Assembly (NCBI GenBank): GCA_011317545.1
Contig: WUJK01000017.1
Span: 404,508 to 468,507 of the forward strand
Length of the DNA: 64,000 bases
Reading direction: 5' to 3'
From: Coniella vitis
Taxonomy: Eukaryota; Ascomycota; Sordariomycetes; Diaporthales; Schizoparmaceae
The notes beneath the pieces are model-generated. The model saw only the letters and a list, made by a program, of their open reading frames with translations. It did no database searches and was not told the origin of the DNA. The position numbers were made by a program, and so were the translations under genes. This document shows, piece after piece, positions 11,051 to 22,394 of the stretch (its first letter is position 1; each line of letters opens with the position of its first letter).

Positions 11051-12137
11051 ACATATACTATATATAGACTATCAAGAGACTCTGTCTATACTTGTCATGT
11101 AGCATCCCGTCTATCCGTCCATCCATCTACTCTCTCACCCTGAATTGATCAATCACTTTACCACTTTACACATGTATGTATTATATATCATGTACATTAC
11201 ATGTGCATACCATGAGCATATACATATGCACATGCACACACACACACACATATTCCAGCTCCCTATTCTCTTCTTCTTTGGTTTTCTTCCTTTCCCATAT
11301 ATACTGCATTGTCTCAAGAAAAAGAAAAAAATAAATGCACATGCACATGCACATGTATGACAAGATATATGCATCATCATGACGACGTCCCCAAACAAAG
11401 AGATAAAACAGGAAGCGGAGAGGAAAGAAAACCAAATGAAAGAAAGCAACCAACGAGCATCTTCAAAAGATAACATAGTATACCATAACCAATAAAGAGG
11501 ACAAAATGTTTTCCATGGTAAAAACGAGTTCTAGCTGTACTATATATATATATATACAGTAGCATAAGCAAGGCCTTGTATAGGTAATGAATGGTAAAGC
11601 CATAATGAAGTAAAATCAGCTTATGACCGAACTTTTCTCTTTGTTCATATTATTTATTCAGATCATCATACTTTCCTTTGTAGAAAAATGTAGACTTTTC
11701 TTCTTCCCATGTTCTCTCCTCCGCTCTCAAGCAGACAAGTAAGTTGACTTGTCAAATAAGGATTATCGTATTCCTCCACACCAACACAAAACTGTACGAT
11801 GCAAAAAGTGGCCGCAACAGAGATGCACACCAAGAAGAGATGAAGTGTTATCAAGCGTGAGAATGACTATACACTGCCACTAGGGTATCCACAAAGAAGA
11901 TGTTTCTCCTTGATCATAGCGCTTCTCAAATCTTCACCATCCCAACTCCAAGATGATATCCTTCCCTCACCTAAACGCCAGGCTCTTGTGTGCATACATA
12001 CAACCCAAAAGAAGAAAGAAGAAAAAGAGTAAGGACAAATATTCAGGGGTTAAAGGAAAGGAGAAAGGCGATCGCTAGTCAGCCTATTTTGTAGAATGAA
12101 CACTAGGGAATCGAAAAAGCCACCGACTCCCACCAGG

Positions 12138-13751
12138 TCATAGCTCAACCACCCCACGCACCACACCTGTATGCCGTACGTAGAGGTAAGCCGCAAAAAT
12201 CAATGCAATCCCAACAAGCACAACAAGATTCGACACAATGGCATAGAAGGCATAGTCGGGCCCTGTTCTCCGCGGCCGCAAAACACAGGCTTCCTTCATG
12301 GCAAGGCCTGCTGCTCCGCGACTCATGGGACAACGTTCGGCATCGTCGGCAAGGGCGCCATTAAAACCACAATGCGGGCTTCGAAGTGAGGCTCGTTGCT
12401 TTTCATTGTAGTCGCGCCAGGGCTGCTGCTGCTGCTGCTGCTGCTGCCCGCCGTAGTGAATCGCTCGAAAGCCTCCACCGGGTATGACGGCATCGTGGGC
12501 GAGGTTCGGACCTTGCTGGTCGTGTAGCGAGCTCGCGTATTCAGCCTCGGATCTGGACAAGGGAGCAGGGCTGTCTGTTTCGCTCGTAACTGGTGACGCT
12601 GACAGTATTGCCACACCAATCGGGGCGCCACTGGACCTCCGCCTCGTCCTCAAGAACCTCGCTTTTGCAATAGCAATGCTGTCACGAAATCGCAAAGCTA
12701 TGCCCATGCCGCGTGATGACGAATGCGCCGGCCCGAGCGAGTCCCTATGTTGTTGTACGCTGTCGCACTCTGGCGTCTGAGCGGTGCCAAACATGACGTC
12801 TAGCTGTCCAACCACTTCTTCGAGGTTGCGAAAGATGGCGGCTGTCTCCTGAACAATGTCGAGCCTCTCTGGTTCGGCCAGCAGCTGCTCGGCCTCTGCA
12901 AACCGTCTCTTGAACTCTGCCTTCAGGTCCTTAGCCTGCTGCCGCGGGTTATCTCCCAGCGGGGGGTCGAAATCGAGAAACTCGAGAGGGAGTTTCCTGG
13001 CGTGACGTGACTCGTTGCTGGCGGGCCCATGTAATTGCGGCGACTCGTGTCCCGAGATGCTGTGGGGCTGAGGGCCTCCAGCTGAGCCGGCGTGCTGGGG
13101 CCGACATTCCACCATGTTCGGTCTGATGGGCGATGGTGTTGCCTGCCAAAATTCTGGCTTGAGATAGAGCAGCTCCATTCTGATGTAGGTTCCACCAGAC
13201 AAGAGCGCCAGGTAGAGGGAGTAAGCGTAGGACAGCAGGAGATGTGGCTTTGCAGTGACACTGTCTCGGATGTGCAGCGTGAATCTGCCCAAACGGCCAG
13301 AAGTGCCGGCTAATCTAATCTGCTCGTCAATAACATGCTCTGGCCAACCCGTCATGGACTGGATATCGGCCTTGATGCGCGCGCTTCGCAAAAGGGTGGG
13401 CCAGTATGCGGTTTGGAGGATGTGGCGCGTTCTCTCGGTAATCTGTGGCGCAGCGGTATGATCGCCCGGTGTGGATTTGGTGGCGAAGAGAAAGACAGGA
13501 CCGCCGCCCGGGTGGATGCCTAGGATATTTTGCCAGATGGATTCAAAAGCAACGTAGACGGCGCCAATGTGGATAAGGCCAGTGATGTATGCTGAAGGAT
13601 TGTTGGCATGAGGTGGCACAGCTCTGGGCATGCGCTCAAGAATGAGCCTGTTGATCCTAGTATGGCTCGACGTGATGGCAACGTTGATCTGGTGTGCCAA
13701 GGACGAGGTTGTCGACCCCTCTGAAGGGGACGAGTAGTGCTCTGCTGCCAT
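12138..13751 (-). CDS. Heme-oxygenase-like protein with C-terminal membrane anchor
   Basis: Intronless, 537 residues. The N-terminal 200 residues fit the fungal heme-oxygenase fold. SSHTRINRLILERMP places a His (H30) at the proximal ligand position, followed by YITGLIHIGAVYVAFESIW and the distal-helix-like block HLLLSYAYSLYLALLSGGTYIR with its SGG turn. The middle is low-complexity, with a poly-Gln run encoded by CAG repeats at about 12420-12448. The C terminus has one hydrophobic helix (YAFYAIVSNLVVLVGIALIF) followed by a short tail, as in ER tail-anchored heme oxygenases. Canonical enzymes split heme into biliverdin, CO and iron; whether this divergent relative is active cannot be judged from sequence. 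The start is the first ATG of the frame, 13751. Confidence 0.75.
   Translation of the reverse strand: MAAEHYSSPSEGSTTSSLAHQINVAITSSHTRINRLILERMPRAVPPHANNPSAYITGLIHIGAVYVAFESIWQNILGIHPGGGPVFLFATKSTPGDHTAAPQITERTRHILQTAYWPTLLRSARIKADIQSMTGWPEHVIDEQIRLAGTSGRLGRFTLHIRDSVTAKPHLLLSYAYSLYLALLSGGTYIRMELLYLKPEFWQATPSPIRPNMVECRPQHAGSAGGPQPHSISGHESPQLHGPASNESRHARKLPLEFLDFDPPLGDNPRQQAKDLKAEFKRRFAEAEQLLAEPERLDIVQETAAIFRNLEEVVGQLDVMFGTAQTPECDSVQQHRDSLGPAHSSSRGMGIALRFRDSIAIAKARFLRTRRRSSGAPIGVAILSASPVTSETDSPAPLSRSEAEYASSLHDQQGPNLAHDAVIPGGGFRAIHYGGQQQQQQQQPWRDYNEKQRASLRSPHCGFNGALADDAERCPMSRGAAGLAMKEACVLRPRRTGPDYAFYAIVSNLVVLVGIALIFAAYLYVRHTGVVRGVVEL
12420..12450 (-). repeat. CAG/CTG trinucleotide repeat (poly-Gln coding)
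   Basis: An uninterrupted CTG run on the + strand that encodes a glutamine tract in the heme-oxygenase-like protein. Confidence 0.9.
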
Positions 13752-15057
13752 TTTTGAGGCAGATAGCCCAGGTCAATGTTTTCTAAATCTTTTTTTCCCT
13801 TGCCCCAAGGATAGGCCTGGCGGGTGATAAGTCCTGGGTCCAAAGGAAGAGAGAGAGAGAGAGAGAGGTAGAGCGAAGAGCGAGTGAGCGAGCCTGGCCT
13901 GCGGGTGCAATGGCAGGTATGTATCAGCTCCGCCAGGAAATCTCTCTGTCCCTCGTCGTCGCCCAGGTCGCACGACAGAGTCAAGAGGCAGACAAAATGA
14001 CAGACAGAACCGAGCAGGCCACAAGGGAAGAAAGGCTCTGTGGAGCCAATGGCAGTCACGCGCAGGCGACCCCTCCTCGGAAAGCAACTATGCTGTATCA
14101 ATCTGCGTGTCGTGTCGGGGCCGCAGGCGCGTGCGATTGGAAGGCGAGACTCGTAAAAGGACGTGATATAGGACGTCGGATTCCGGATTCCAGAGTTCAG
14201 GGCGCACAAGCAACTGACTGCCCTGTCGGTTGTAAGGTTGGGTCGCGTTCCGCTGCAGAAGCAAAAGAATGAAGAGCGAGCGACCGAGCGACCGAGCGAA
14301 CGTGTGGATTGTCGGGCCTGTGTGGCAGCACTGACTGTCGAGCACAACAGGAGGCTTGCAACGTGAATGAGAGAAGGAAGAGGAGACGTAGGCCGTGAGG
14401 ATAGTAAATGATAGGTTTCCTTCTGAGGTGGCGGAGGAGGCAAGCACCAGTGTCGATCAGCGCGCGACTGCTTCGGTGGTATGCCAGGTTCGCGCAGAAC
14501 AGAATATTAGAATTATGAGAAGGAGAATAATAATATTCACACACACGGGGCGGGTCTGACAGCGGCGAATAAAAGAAAAGAAGAGAAGGAGAAAAGGGAA
14601 AAAAGAGGACACCCGTATATCGATGTTTGTCAGCATTTTCTTTCCTTCCTTTTTTTTTTTATTCCCATACCCCTTCGTTCTTTCTTTGCTTGGATGATGG
14701 TAGTTCCCTCTCTTGTTCTGCTCGGATTATATCCGCTTCTCTTGTACCTTCTACCTATTTGGTTACCGTTTCAATCCTTGCCTCAGTAATCCGTTTTTTT
14801 TAAAAAAAAAAGAAAAGAAGCCGTGTTGCCGTGCTACAAGAACATCAATCAGTACTGCGACCAAAGCTCAAAGAAAACCACACTGTCCCCCACCAATAAA
14901 ACAACACGCCCTCTTTGACCCTCCCGAAAAGGAGGGCGCGATGGGCAAGGATGGCTATCTCGACACGTCCATCGAATGGTCGCGGATTTCTCAACTTTTC
15001 TGCTAAAAGAAGAAGGACATGGGCTGGCGGGCATACGTATACTATAAAAGAAGAGCG

Positions 15058-15061
15058 AGAG

Positions 15062-15128
<67 letters not shown>

Positions 15129-15129
15129 C
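15058..15129 (+). repeat. (AGAGCC)12 hexanucleotide array
   Basis: 72 bp, 12 perfect copies of AGAGCC. It would encode Glu-Pro repeats on + or Trp-Leu repeats on -, but there is no gene context for either. Confidence 0.95.
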
Positions 15130-15868
15130 AGCTAGTAGAGCTCAGGGCGGTAGCTTGCTGCTGCACCGAAAAGCGTCGGCGCTGGTGTGGTTTGGGCGAT
15201 GCGCCTAGACTCAAACGGGCTTAGCTTGGCCTGGCACCCAGTCATTTTTCATCGCTCGTCGTCGTTCTAGAAGCAGCAAGCATGCGTTACGGTACAATCA
15301 CCAGACTCACTGCGAGGAGGGGGCTGGTGAGTGACCTAGCAGGCCTAGTCAAACTACCTAGACAAAAGCAATTCGGATGAAACGTGGGGTTATCCCAAAC
15401 CCTATTACTATGTATACAGCAGGTAGAATAGAAATGTACATCTATATGCATGGTGAGAAAAACGGGAACGGACGCCCAAAGCATAAGAGTTGTGTCGTCA
15501 ATGTGGCAATCAAGGCTGGCATGATGTGAGCCACTGTGGCAGAGCAGCCGCTCCCCAAGGACCACGACACAAAAAACCCCGATTCAAGAAAAAAATGGAC
15601 TGCCATGGCCAATTCCTTCCTAAACCAGCCTAAGCCCGTCTCGGACATTCCTGCCCGACTCTCTGGAGCGGCCCAGTCGGCCCCCCGGTGCCCGCCCGCT
15701 AGCCAGGGCTCCTTTCCAGCTGTTCCCTGTCACGCCCCGCGCCTGTCTGAGGGTTTGATAATGCAAATATTGCTGTACCGGCCAATTGTATGAAGCCCAC
15801 GAGCAGGCTATGACGGTGTGGCGGATACTGCTACATGGTACATCTGTACCGTGCACTCTGGTGCTGAT

Positions 15869-15886
15869 ATACATAGTACTATGTAT
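15869..15886. repeat. 18-bp perfect palindrome ATACATAGTACTATGTAT
   Basis: The sequence equals its own reverse complement. It is the most complete example of the TACATAGTA motif found in many spacers of this window. A related tandem copy lies at 15935-15953. Confidence 0.85.
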
Positions 15887-17365
15887 CCCCAAAAAGCTGT
15901 GCCGACGGAATTTGCACGTGCATATTACATAGCATACATAGTACATAGTAGTAGTATGCCAATATGCCCAATATTGGCCCCTCGTGATCTTGCTCCGATC
16001 CTCGGGTGCAGTGCTGGGCACAACTCGTACACGGCACAATGCGCTCCCTGCACAAAACGCACACTGCAGTGGACACATGCAGTATTTCCAAAGGGACCTC
16101 TTTTTGTACAGTAACGTCCTGCAGTCAAACGATGGAAATAGTCTCGTAGCAAGCCTGACTTGGAAATACCAGAAACCGAGCGGTACTAGAGGACGGCCTC
16201 ATCAAAGGTAGATCCGGTTGACGCCCATCGCCAACTAGCGAGTGCGCTCCACCTCACACTGGGACCCTTTCTTTTTGGGGGCCCCAGCACACAAGGTAAA
16301 AGCCCTGGAACCCTGCTGAGCGGTGCCCTGAGCACCCCCTCCAAGAGCAATCCAGACCGCGCACCATGGCCGATCGAGAGACCCCCCAAACAAAGCATTC
16401 AAACCCGACAGACGGGTACGTCCGTCTTTTTGACAGCCTCTCGACCAAAACTTAATTCTGCCACGGAGATTATTTCCTTGTTTTCTTCATCAATCTATTT
16501 CAGCCAAGGACACGGTATATCACGTACTACTACGTACAGAGTATAGTATTTACGTAGTAGTCGCATCGGCTATGCAGTCAATGTGTTACTAGTAGGGGAG
16601 CGCAGTCTCCTCTACTGCTCTCTTCAGGCTCGCCACGTCCAACCAGCACTCTTTATCAACCACCCAAGTCCAAAGTAAATCACAATTGCCCCTCTCCACA
16701 AATATCACAATACTACCTACATATTCAGATATGAGTACATAGCAGTCATAATTTGGGCAACATATCTACATATCCACTAACTAGTATGTGCAATAGGACC
16801 GTCCAAGCTCCCAGTCAAGTAGACCTTTCATCTAGATCTAGACTCCGTCAGGTCCTTCATGCCATCTCTGACTATCGAATCGAGGCAAAGGAAAACCAAG
16901 ACAGCCAATCCCGATACACAGAGCTTAACAGGGTACCACCCCTATAGTATAGCAGCCAATGCTGGTCAATATCATCCAAGCTACTGCAAAAGATAATGAA
17001 GAGGAAAGAGGAGGGAAAACCTGCTGGCTTGTTATTGAGCTTGCATTGATTGCACCCATGTTGCAGTGAGTCGACATGGTCAACTCTATGAATATCACTT
17101 CCCATCTTCTGGCCAGCCACCTGAAGGATATCTGACAAATCGAAAAAGGGAAAAGAAAAAAAAAAACAGCGCATATATACTGTATACAAGCAAACATTTG
17201 TAAAAGACGTTGCAGGATACCATGTGCCAGGCTCTCAAATCATTCCAGGCCAGGGCCCAGAACCGCAAAATCCAAAGAGAAAGCTATGCTGAAATGCGGC
17301 GATTTCCACACTAACCCACCCGAAAAGGCTGCAATCCCACTGTATTGTGCCCATCGCGTCTCTTC

Positions 17366-19005
17366 CTAACGCGCCGCGACCCCCTTCTCATCCTCGTCTG
17401 CACTCTCGCGATTGATAAACAAAAACGACAACAGGACAACCCCGGCACCAACCCAGTAGACCCCGCTCGAGTACTGCGCATACTGAATCATTTCACCCAC
17501 GAGCGACAACGGAATGGTGAGAGAGAGGCCGACGGTGACTATGAGCGGCGTCGTGAGAAGCATAGCATATGCCCAGGCAATGTCGCTGACAAAGGAGGAG
17601 AGGGAGTTGAGCTGCGTCCACCATTCAGGCACGTTAGCAACCGACAATGATGTTTTCTTGTTTTGCTCACATGCGTCGCATACCAAGTCGCCACAAGCCG
17701 AGCATAGAAAGAAGGAGGGAAAAGCCATTCGCTTACCGCAATAATAGCCCACACTTGCCCCGTTGGCGGCCACTCAAACGGCTCAATGCCCGTCCAGTGC
17801 AGCAAGAAGAAGCCAGGCCACAGCAACAGCAGGTTTAAAACACCGACAAGTCCAAAAAATAATGGCATGTTGACCCTGTCCTCATCGCCGACGCGCCTCT
17901 TCATAACCGTCACGTAAAGCCCATAGATAATGGCGCTGAAAAACGCCATGCCATCGCCAAGTGCGATGCTCGCCTGGCTCTTGTGAGGGAAATTGCCTCT
18001 GTCCTCATCGCTCATGCCGCTCAGGTCCACTGTTGAAATGAGCACAACCCCCACCAGGCTCGCCAGCACACCGACTAGTTTTCTGTACGAGAACGTCTCT
18101 ACGCGCATCACGGCGCAAAAGACGAGCGTCCACACGCTGCTTGTGGACGTGAGGATTGTCACGCTGCTCACAGACGTGTATTCCAGACATGCAGAGGCAA
18201 AATAGTTGGCGCAGAACCAGAGCATGCAGAATTCCAGGCTCAGTATTGCCGTTTCGCGTAGAGACAGTTTTCCGTTGCCTGTTGCATAGTATCCCTGCTT
18301 GCCATCACCATCAACAGCTGGCGTCTCGACCATGCCGAAAGTACTGCTATTGACGCTGCCCTCTACCTCACCTTCTTCTACATCAAGGAGATGTTCGCCG
18401 TCGTACTCGTTGCCGCCGCTGAGTAGCCCGTGCTGTTCCTCGTCAGCGACTTTGGCATATGGTCGACCCAGCAACGAGCCTCGCCTTGCTGCGCCTCCTC
18501 CTATGCTAGCACGGCTGCCATTAGCAGCCGTCCGACCGTATAGTCCCTTGTGCTCATCGCGCCGCAACAGCCCTCGTAGCTCGTTCCTAACTGCCTCGAC
18601 GCCATGGCGCGCTATGAAGCGCACCAGCATAGGAATCAAGCTGATAGCAAAGACGCTTGTATTAAAGTAGACGAGGAAAAACGGCTTGTTGTAGGTTTGG
18701 TCGGCAAAGATGAAGCTGGCGAGGAAGTTGGATGCCGTCCATAGAAAGACGACGACGAGCAGCAAGGCGATGCCGAGCGTGCGCCGCGCCAAACCGCCGA
18801 AGCCAAGGCGCGCAGTTACGGCGTGAATGTCAGTATGTCTGGAGGCACTCGACGTGGCAGTGTTGGTCCTAAAGAGCGAGGCAGGATCGATATCACTGGT
18901 TGGGTGACTCAAGGTGCGGGTTAGGGAGAGGGAGCGTTGTCGAAATGCGCGACCGGCATCCGGGGCCATTTCGGCGGTGCCGGCAAGAGGCTCGAGAGGT
19001 GCCAT
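17366..19005 (-). CDS. SLC35F5/EamA-type multi-pass transporter
   Basis: Exons 19005-17737 and 17611-17366 encode 504 residues. The 125-bp intron has a GTAAGC donor, a GCTAAC branch and a GCAG acceptor; joining gives WAIIA-LNSLSSFVSDIAWAYAML, a typical helix of the family. About ten hydrophobic helices are present, two near 75-130 and the rest after 255, with a long hydrophilic Gly/Glu-rich loop at about 140-250 between them. The blocks GDGMAFFSAIIYGLYVTVMK, LLLWPGFFLLHWTG and TTPLIVTVGLSLTIPLSLVG are characteristic of the SLC35F/YML018C group of the drug/metabolite transporter superfamily. Yeast relatives sit in the vacuolar membrane; the cargo is unknown. The N-terminal 70 residues are Ser/Thr-rich and cytosolic by prediction. 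Confidence 0.85.
17612..17736 (-). other. Intron of the SLC35F-like gene
   Basis: GTAAGC donor at 17736, GCTAACG branch point and GCAG acceptor at 17612-17614. Removing it restores a continuous transmembrane segment. Confidence 0.85.
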
Positions 19006-20599
19006 GATATCTTGGTGTCTATGTTTCCTGTCTTTTGACTCTATATATCAAAGCCGAATGGTGCTTGCTCCAATCGGACAAGACCTGTGTGGGATCGCAT
19101 CGAAGGGTAGTTCGAGGATAGGAAGGCGTCCTGAATTGCGAATCAGGGTTGGAGCTGTTGGCTGTCGGTCCAAGCGAGTTCATCCCATCGTAGCTTTGGA
19201 CGTGGAGTTTCTCAAAACAATAAGGACCCTCACACAGAGCCTCGTGTGGCAATAAACAAGAAAGTGAGAAAGCGGGACGGCGTATGTTGCAAAAGCTGGC
19301 CGCGGTCTCGTGAAATAGCCAGACAAGAAATTGATCCCTTCCCGTCATCCAAAAAGTCTGGAATGGAAAGGGTTGAGTACTAAGTCAACCCGCGGAGCCG
19401 CTCGAGTCAGCCGTTGTCGTTGAGCGGAGAGAACACACAGAAATAAAGAAAAGCAAGATGGGGAAAGGAGTCATGCACTCGTGATATAAAGTGAGCCAAA
19501 AGGATACACAGAGACAGACCCAGCTGCAGTGCTTACCCGAACCCAAAACACGAGTTCGAGTGACTTGGTGGTTCGGAGGAAGCACGAGGTTGTTTCGGCT
19601 GATCCAAATCAGCAGCGTCTCAACGTGCGCCCGCTTGGCTCGGGGTTGCGGCTGCTTGGGCGGGTGTGCGCTATAACAAGCCGGGGGGGAGGGGGAGGGC
19701 GGGGAATGCCGATGGCGCCTTCCCCGCCAGGTCTTGTGTCTCGAGGCACGCTGGCAGGCCAAGCAGCTTCTCACGTTGCAGAACGTGGCAGGTGCGCGGG
19801 CAACGGCACGCAAAAGTGGGAAAGGGCTCATGAGCGAGATTGTCGTTGATTATATTTTGAGCACCTTGCTGACCAGTTGAGCAAGTAACGAGCGAGATGA
19901 TGATAACCGTTCCCTGATCCTATAATTACTACAGTGTGTCTCGGCGACCCAGATATCTTGAGAGATGTACTTACATAGTAGATCCTATGCACCCAAGTAG
20001 GTACCTAAGCAACAACGCATCGCTGTATCGCTATCAATAAGAAGGAGAGAAAAAAAAAAGGAGAAAAACACATGCAACGTTAATACTCCTGTCTACTGAA
20101 ATTAATCACGGTCTCGTCCATCATGCGTAATGTATATCTCGGCCGCAGTGCTCTGACAAAATCACTCTGCAAAACAAAACAAATCGCATGGCATCCTAAC
20201 GCATATTCTGTATCCAGCCGCCGTATGTTGGTAGCCAGCTGATCTCAATGATCCCATCCATTCCATCCATCCATCCACTCACCCGTCATTTCCTCTGCAC
20301 AAGTGCACATCCCAGCTCTCATCCGGACCCTTTCGAGATGTGTCCTTGACCAAGAAGCTTTCGTGATGCGCTTTGACACGCCCAAAATTTCTTGCTGCGG
20401 TCGCTTTCCGTCACGTCACTCCGCAACACCATAAACAAGCCCGTTCCCGATGCTCTTGCAAGACGCGAAATGATGCAAAAACAACCCAAAAAATGGTGGT
20501 CCGTAGCGCAGCAGCTCGCAATGTCTCCACCCAATCTCTAGCACAAGACTTTCTTACAGGCCCTTCCATCATGTCACCCTCGCCCAGATTCCATTCCGC
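19006..20599. other. 1.6 kb spacer, no gene seen
   Basis: It covers the upstream region of the SLC35F-like gene and the 3' side of YPT7. It has a TACATAGTA copy at 19972-19980, a G-rich run near 19682-19702 and short A runs. I see no supported coding sequence or RNA gene. Confidence 0.65.
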
Positions 20600-21558
20600 T
20601 CAGCAAGCGCAGCCGTCTCTGTCGTTCTCGAGGTGGATGTTGATGGGGTCCTGCGAAAAGTCGCCGCTAAACTCTTCGCTCTCCTCCTGCTGCAGCGCAT
20701 TTCGTGCAATCACCTCAAACGCCTGCTCGACATTGATGGCTTCCTTGGCCGACGTCTCAAAGTACGGGATGCCGCCCTTGGACTGGCAGAAAGTCATAGC
20801 CCGCTTGGTCGAGATGACCCGCTTGCTCTCCTCCACATCAATCTTGTTGCCCAGCACCACAAATGGGAACGAGTCTGGGTCGCGCGGCGACGCCTGGATC
20901 AGGAACTCGTCACGCCACGAGTCGAGCGCGTCAAAAGACTTGGAGTTATTGACGTCAAAGACGAGCACGCAGCAGTCGGCGCCACGGTAAAAGGCCACAC
21001 CAAGCGACTGGAAGCGTTCTTGTCCGGCCGTGTCCCAGAGCTAGATGGACAAGAAGAAGAATGCTTGTGTTAGTATATCCTCATTGTTTGGCAGCCGTGT
21101 CTCAAAGAAAGAAACAGAGAGAGAGAGAGAGAGCGAGAAAGTAAGTTTGTAGGGTCAAGGCTTTCGCACCTGCATCGTCACCTGTCGGTCATCAACGAGA
21201 ACCTCCCTCGTAAGGAAATCGGCACCAATCGTTGCCTTGTAGCTTGCGCTGAATTTCTTGTTGACCTGTGTGTGTTTGGGTATCACGTCAGAACCACTGC
21301 AGACGCACACGATGCCACGGATTGCGTTGGTCTTGGGCCGGCCAACATAGCAAGCATCCGAGCGAGGGAATGGAGGACCAGTCGTACATATTGGTTCATC
21401 AAGCTGGTCTTGCCGACACCGCTGTCTCCGAGGATGATGACCTAGATTGCCGTCTTGTCAGAGGCGTCTCTTCCTCAACAAACATAATCTCTTGACTCCA
21501 GAAACCCCAATCTTGTATGCTCATGTACCTTGAGGAGGACCTTCTTTCTCGTCGACAT
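20600..21558 (-). CDS. YPT7: YPT7, Rab7-type small GTPase
   Basis: Four exons (21558-21529, 21441-21388, 21265-21170, 21040-20600) give 206 residues, the usual Ypt7/Rab7 length. Exon 1 encodes only MSTRKKVLLK and exon 2 the P-loop GDSGVGKT (15-22). Exon 3 carries the switch I region with TIGADF. Exon 4 carries WDTAGQE (62-68), NKID (125-128), ETSAK and the C-terminal CAC geranylgeranylation motif. Donors are GTACAT, GTACGA and GTGCGA; acceptors are TAG or CAG, and all junctions keep the frame. Ypt7 sits on the vacuole/late endosome, recruits the HOPS complex and drives homotypic vacuole fusion and autophagosome delivery. Intron 3 contains a GA repeat near 21117-21133. Confidence 0.97.
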
Positions 21559-22394
21559 GATGGGCGGTTGGGTTACAAAGAACCGGCGCTAGTAGACGGC
21601 TGGAGTCGAGAATGTCGATGACGTTGGGGGAGTCGGCTCGTGTGGACGACAGGCGGCGCGCAACTCCAATGGTGACAGAGCTGACGTTTGTTGAGCTGGG
21701 GCCCAAGGTTGGTGTTCAGGTTGCAGGCTAGAGAGATGGACGAGCTAGAAACCGAGAAATCAGACGATGAAGCAAGGCCGTCACGAGATGCAACACAGAT
21801 AGGGTTGCACAGCGGCAGATTGCCAAACGGGTTGTTGGTGTTGTCGTACAAAATGCTGTAGTTGAGACTTTGTTGGCAGGACTAGGACTGCGCGGCTACC
21901 CAGTGGGTTGGCTAGTTACGCGAATGCTTCTACACCAAATGACGGGCGACGCAGTGCGGGAGGGCTAAGACACTGGGAAGCAGCAAAGAAGGAGGAGAGG
22001 ACTGGAGGGAGATAGCGCTGTAGCAGATTGTACAGGCTGTAGCAGGCAGCTGCTAAGGCTCGCCCCGCCCACCGATAAGCGGTGCCCCAGCAGGTACAAG
22101 AGCAGTACCAGTCCGTACTTGCAGAGTACATAGTACAGACCTGCGGCAGTGGGCGCCAGGGCGCGTAGGCTGCAGCCCCCTGGTCCATCGCGGCTAAATT
22201 TGGGTGACCTGTCAAGCGAAACCCCCTGTCGAAGTACAGTAAGTACTGCCTCCCTAGGTATGTACATAGTGAATGAATCACTGTAACACCATCTCCTATG
22301 CAAACCACCACCTGGATCGTCGCCCAAACATCACGACCATCTCGAGCTCACTGTGCACCCCAATGGACAGGGGGCAAGCAGACAGATAGCCGTG
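21559..22394. promoter_or_regulatory. Divergent spacer between YPT7 and the Mg-chelatase-related gene
   Basis: An 836-bp region between two divergent starts. It has TACATAGTAC at 22127-22136 and a related TGTACATAGTG near 22260. No gene is seen; it presumably holds both promoters. Confidence 0.6.

Larger units (their letters stand above)
9717..12137. other. 2.4 kb convergent spacer, no gene seen
   Basis: It lies between the stop codons of two convergent genes. Contents are a GT microsatellite, TA/CATA repeats near 10080-10110, a G10 run near 10843, a 57-bp poly(A) at 10991-11047, CACATG repeats near 11335-11356 and a TA tract near 11540-11555. The open frames here are short, low-complexity and match no family I recognise. 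Confidence 0.7.
13752..17365. other. 3.6 kb spacer upstream of the heme-oxygenase-like gene, no gene seen
   Basis: Two genes on the same strand flank it. It holds a GA run (13849-13867), an AGAGCC hexamer array (15058-15129), a cluster of TACATAGTA-type motifs including a perfect palindrome (15869-15953), and T- and A-rich runs. The open frames here are repeat-driven (alternating Glu-Pro or Trp-Leu) or lack recognisable domains. Part may be 5' leader of the - strand gene. Confidence 0.65.

Noticed and set aside
13520..14443. Long minus-strand frame of about 307 codons overlapping the start of the heme-oxygenase-like gene
   Set aside because: It overlaps the well-supported gene in another phase and is Ser/Leu/Pro-rich without domains; it looks like leader sequence.
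14915..15208. Frame with a Glu-Pro repeat
   Set aside because: It is created entirely by the AGAGCC array; the flanks show no protein-like sequence, splice sites or upstream context.
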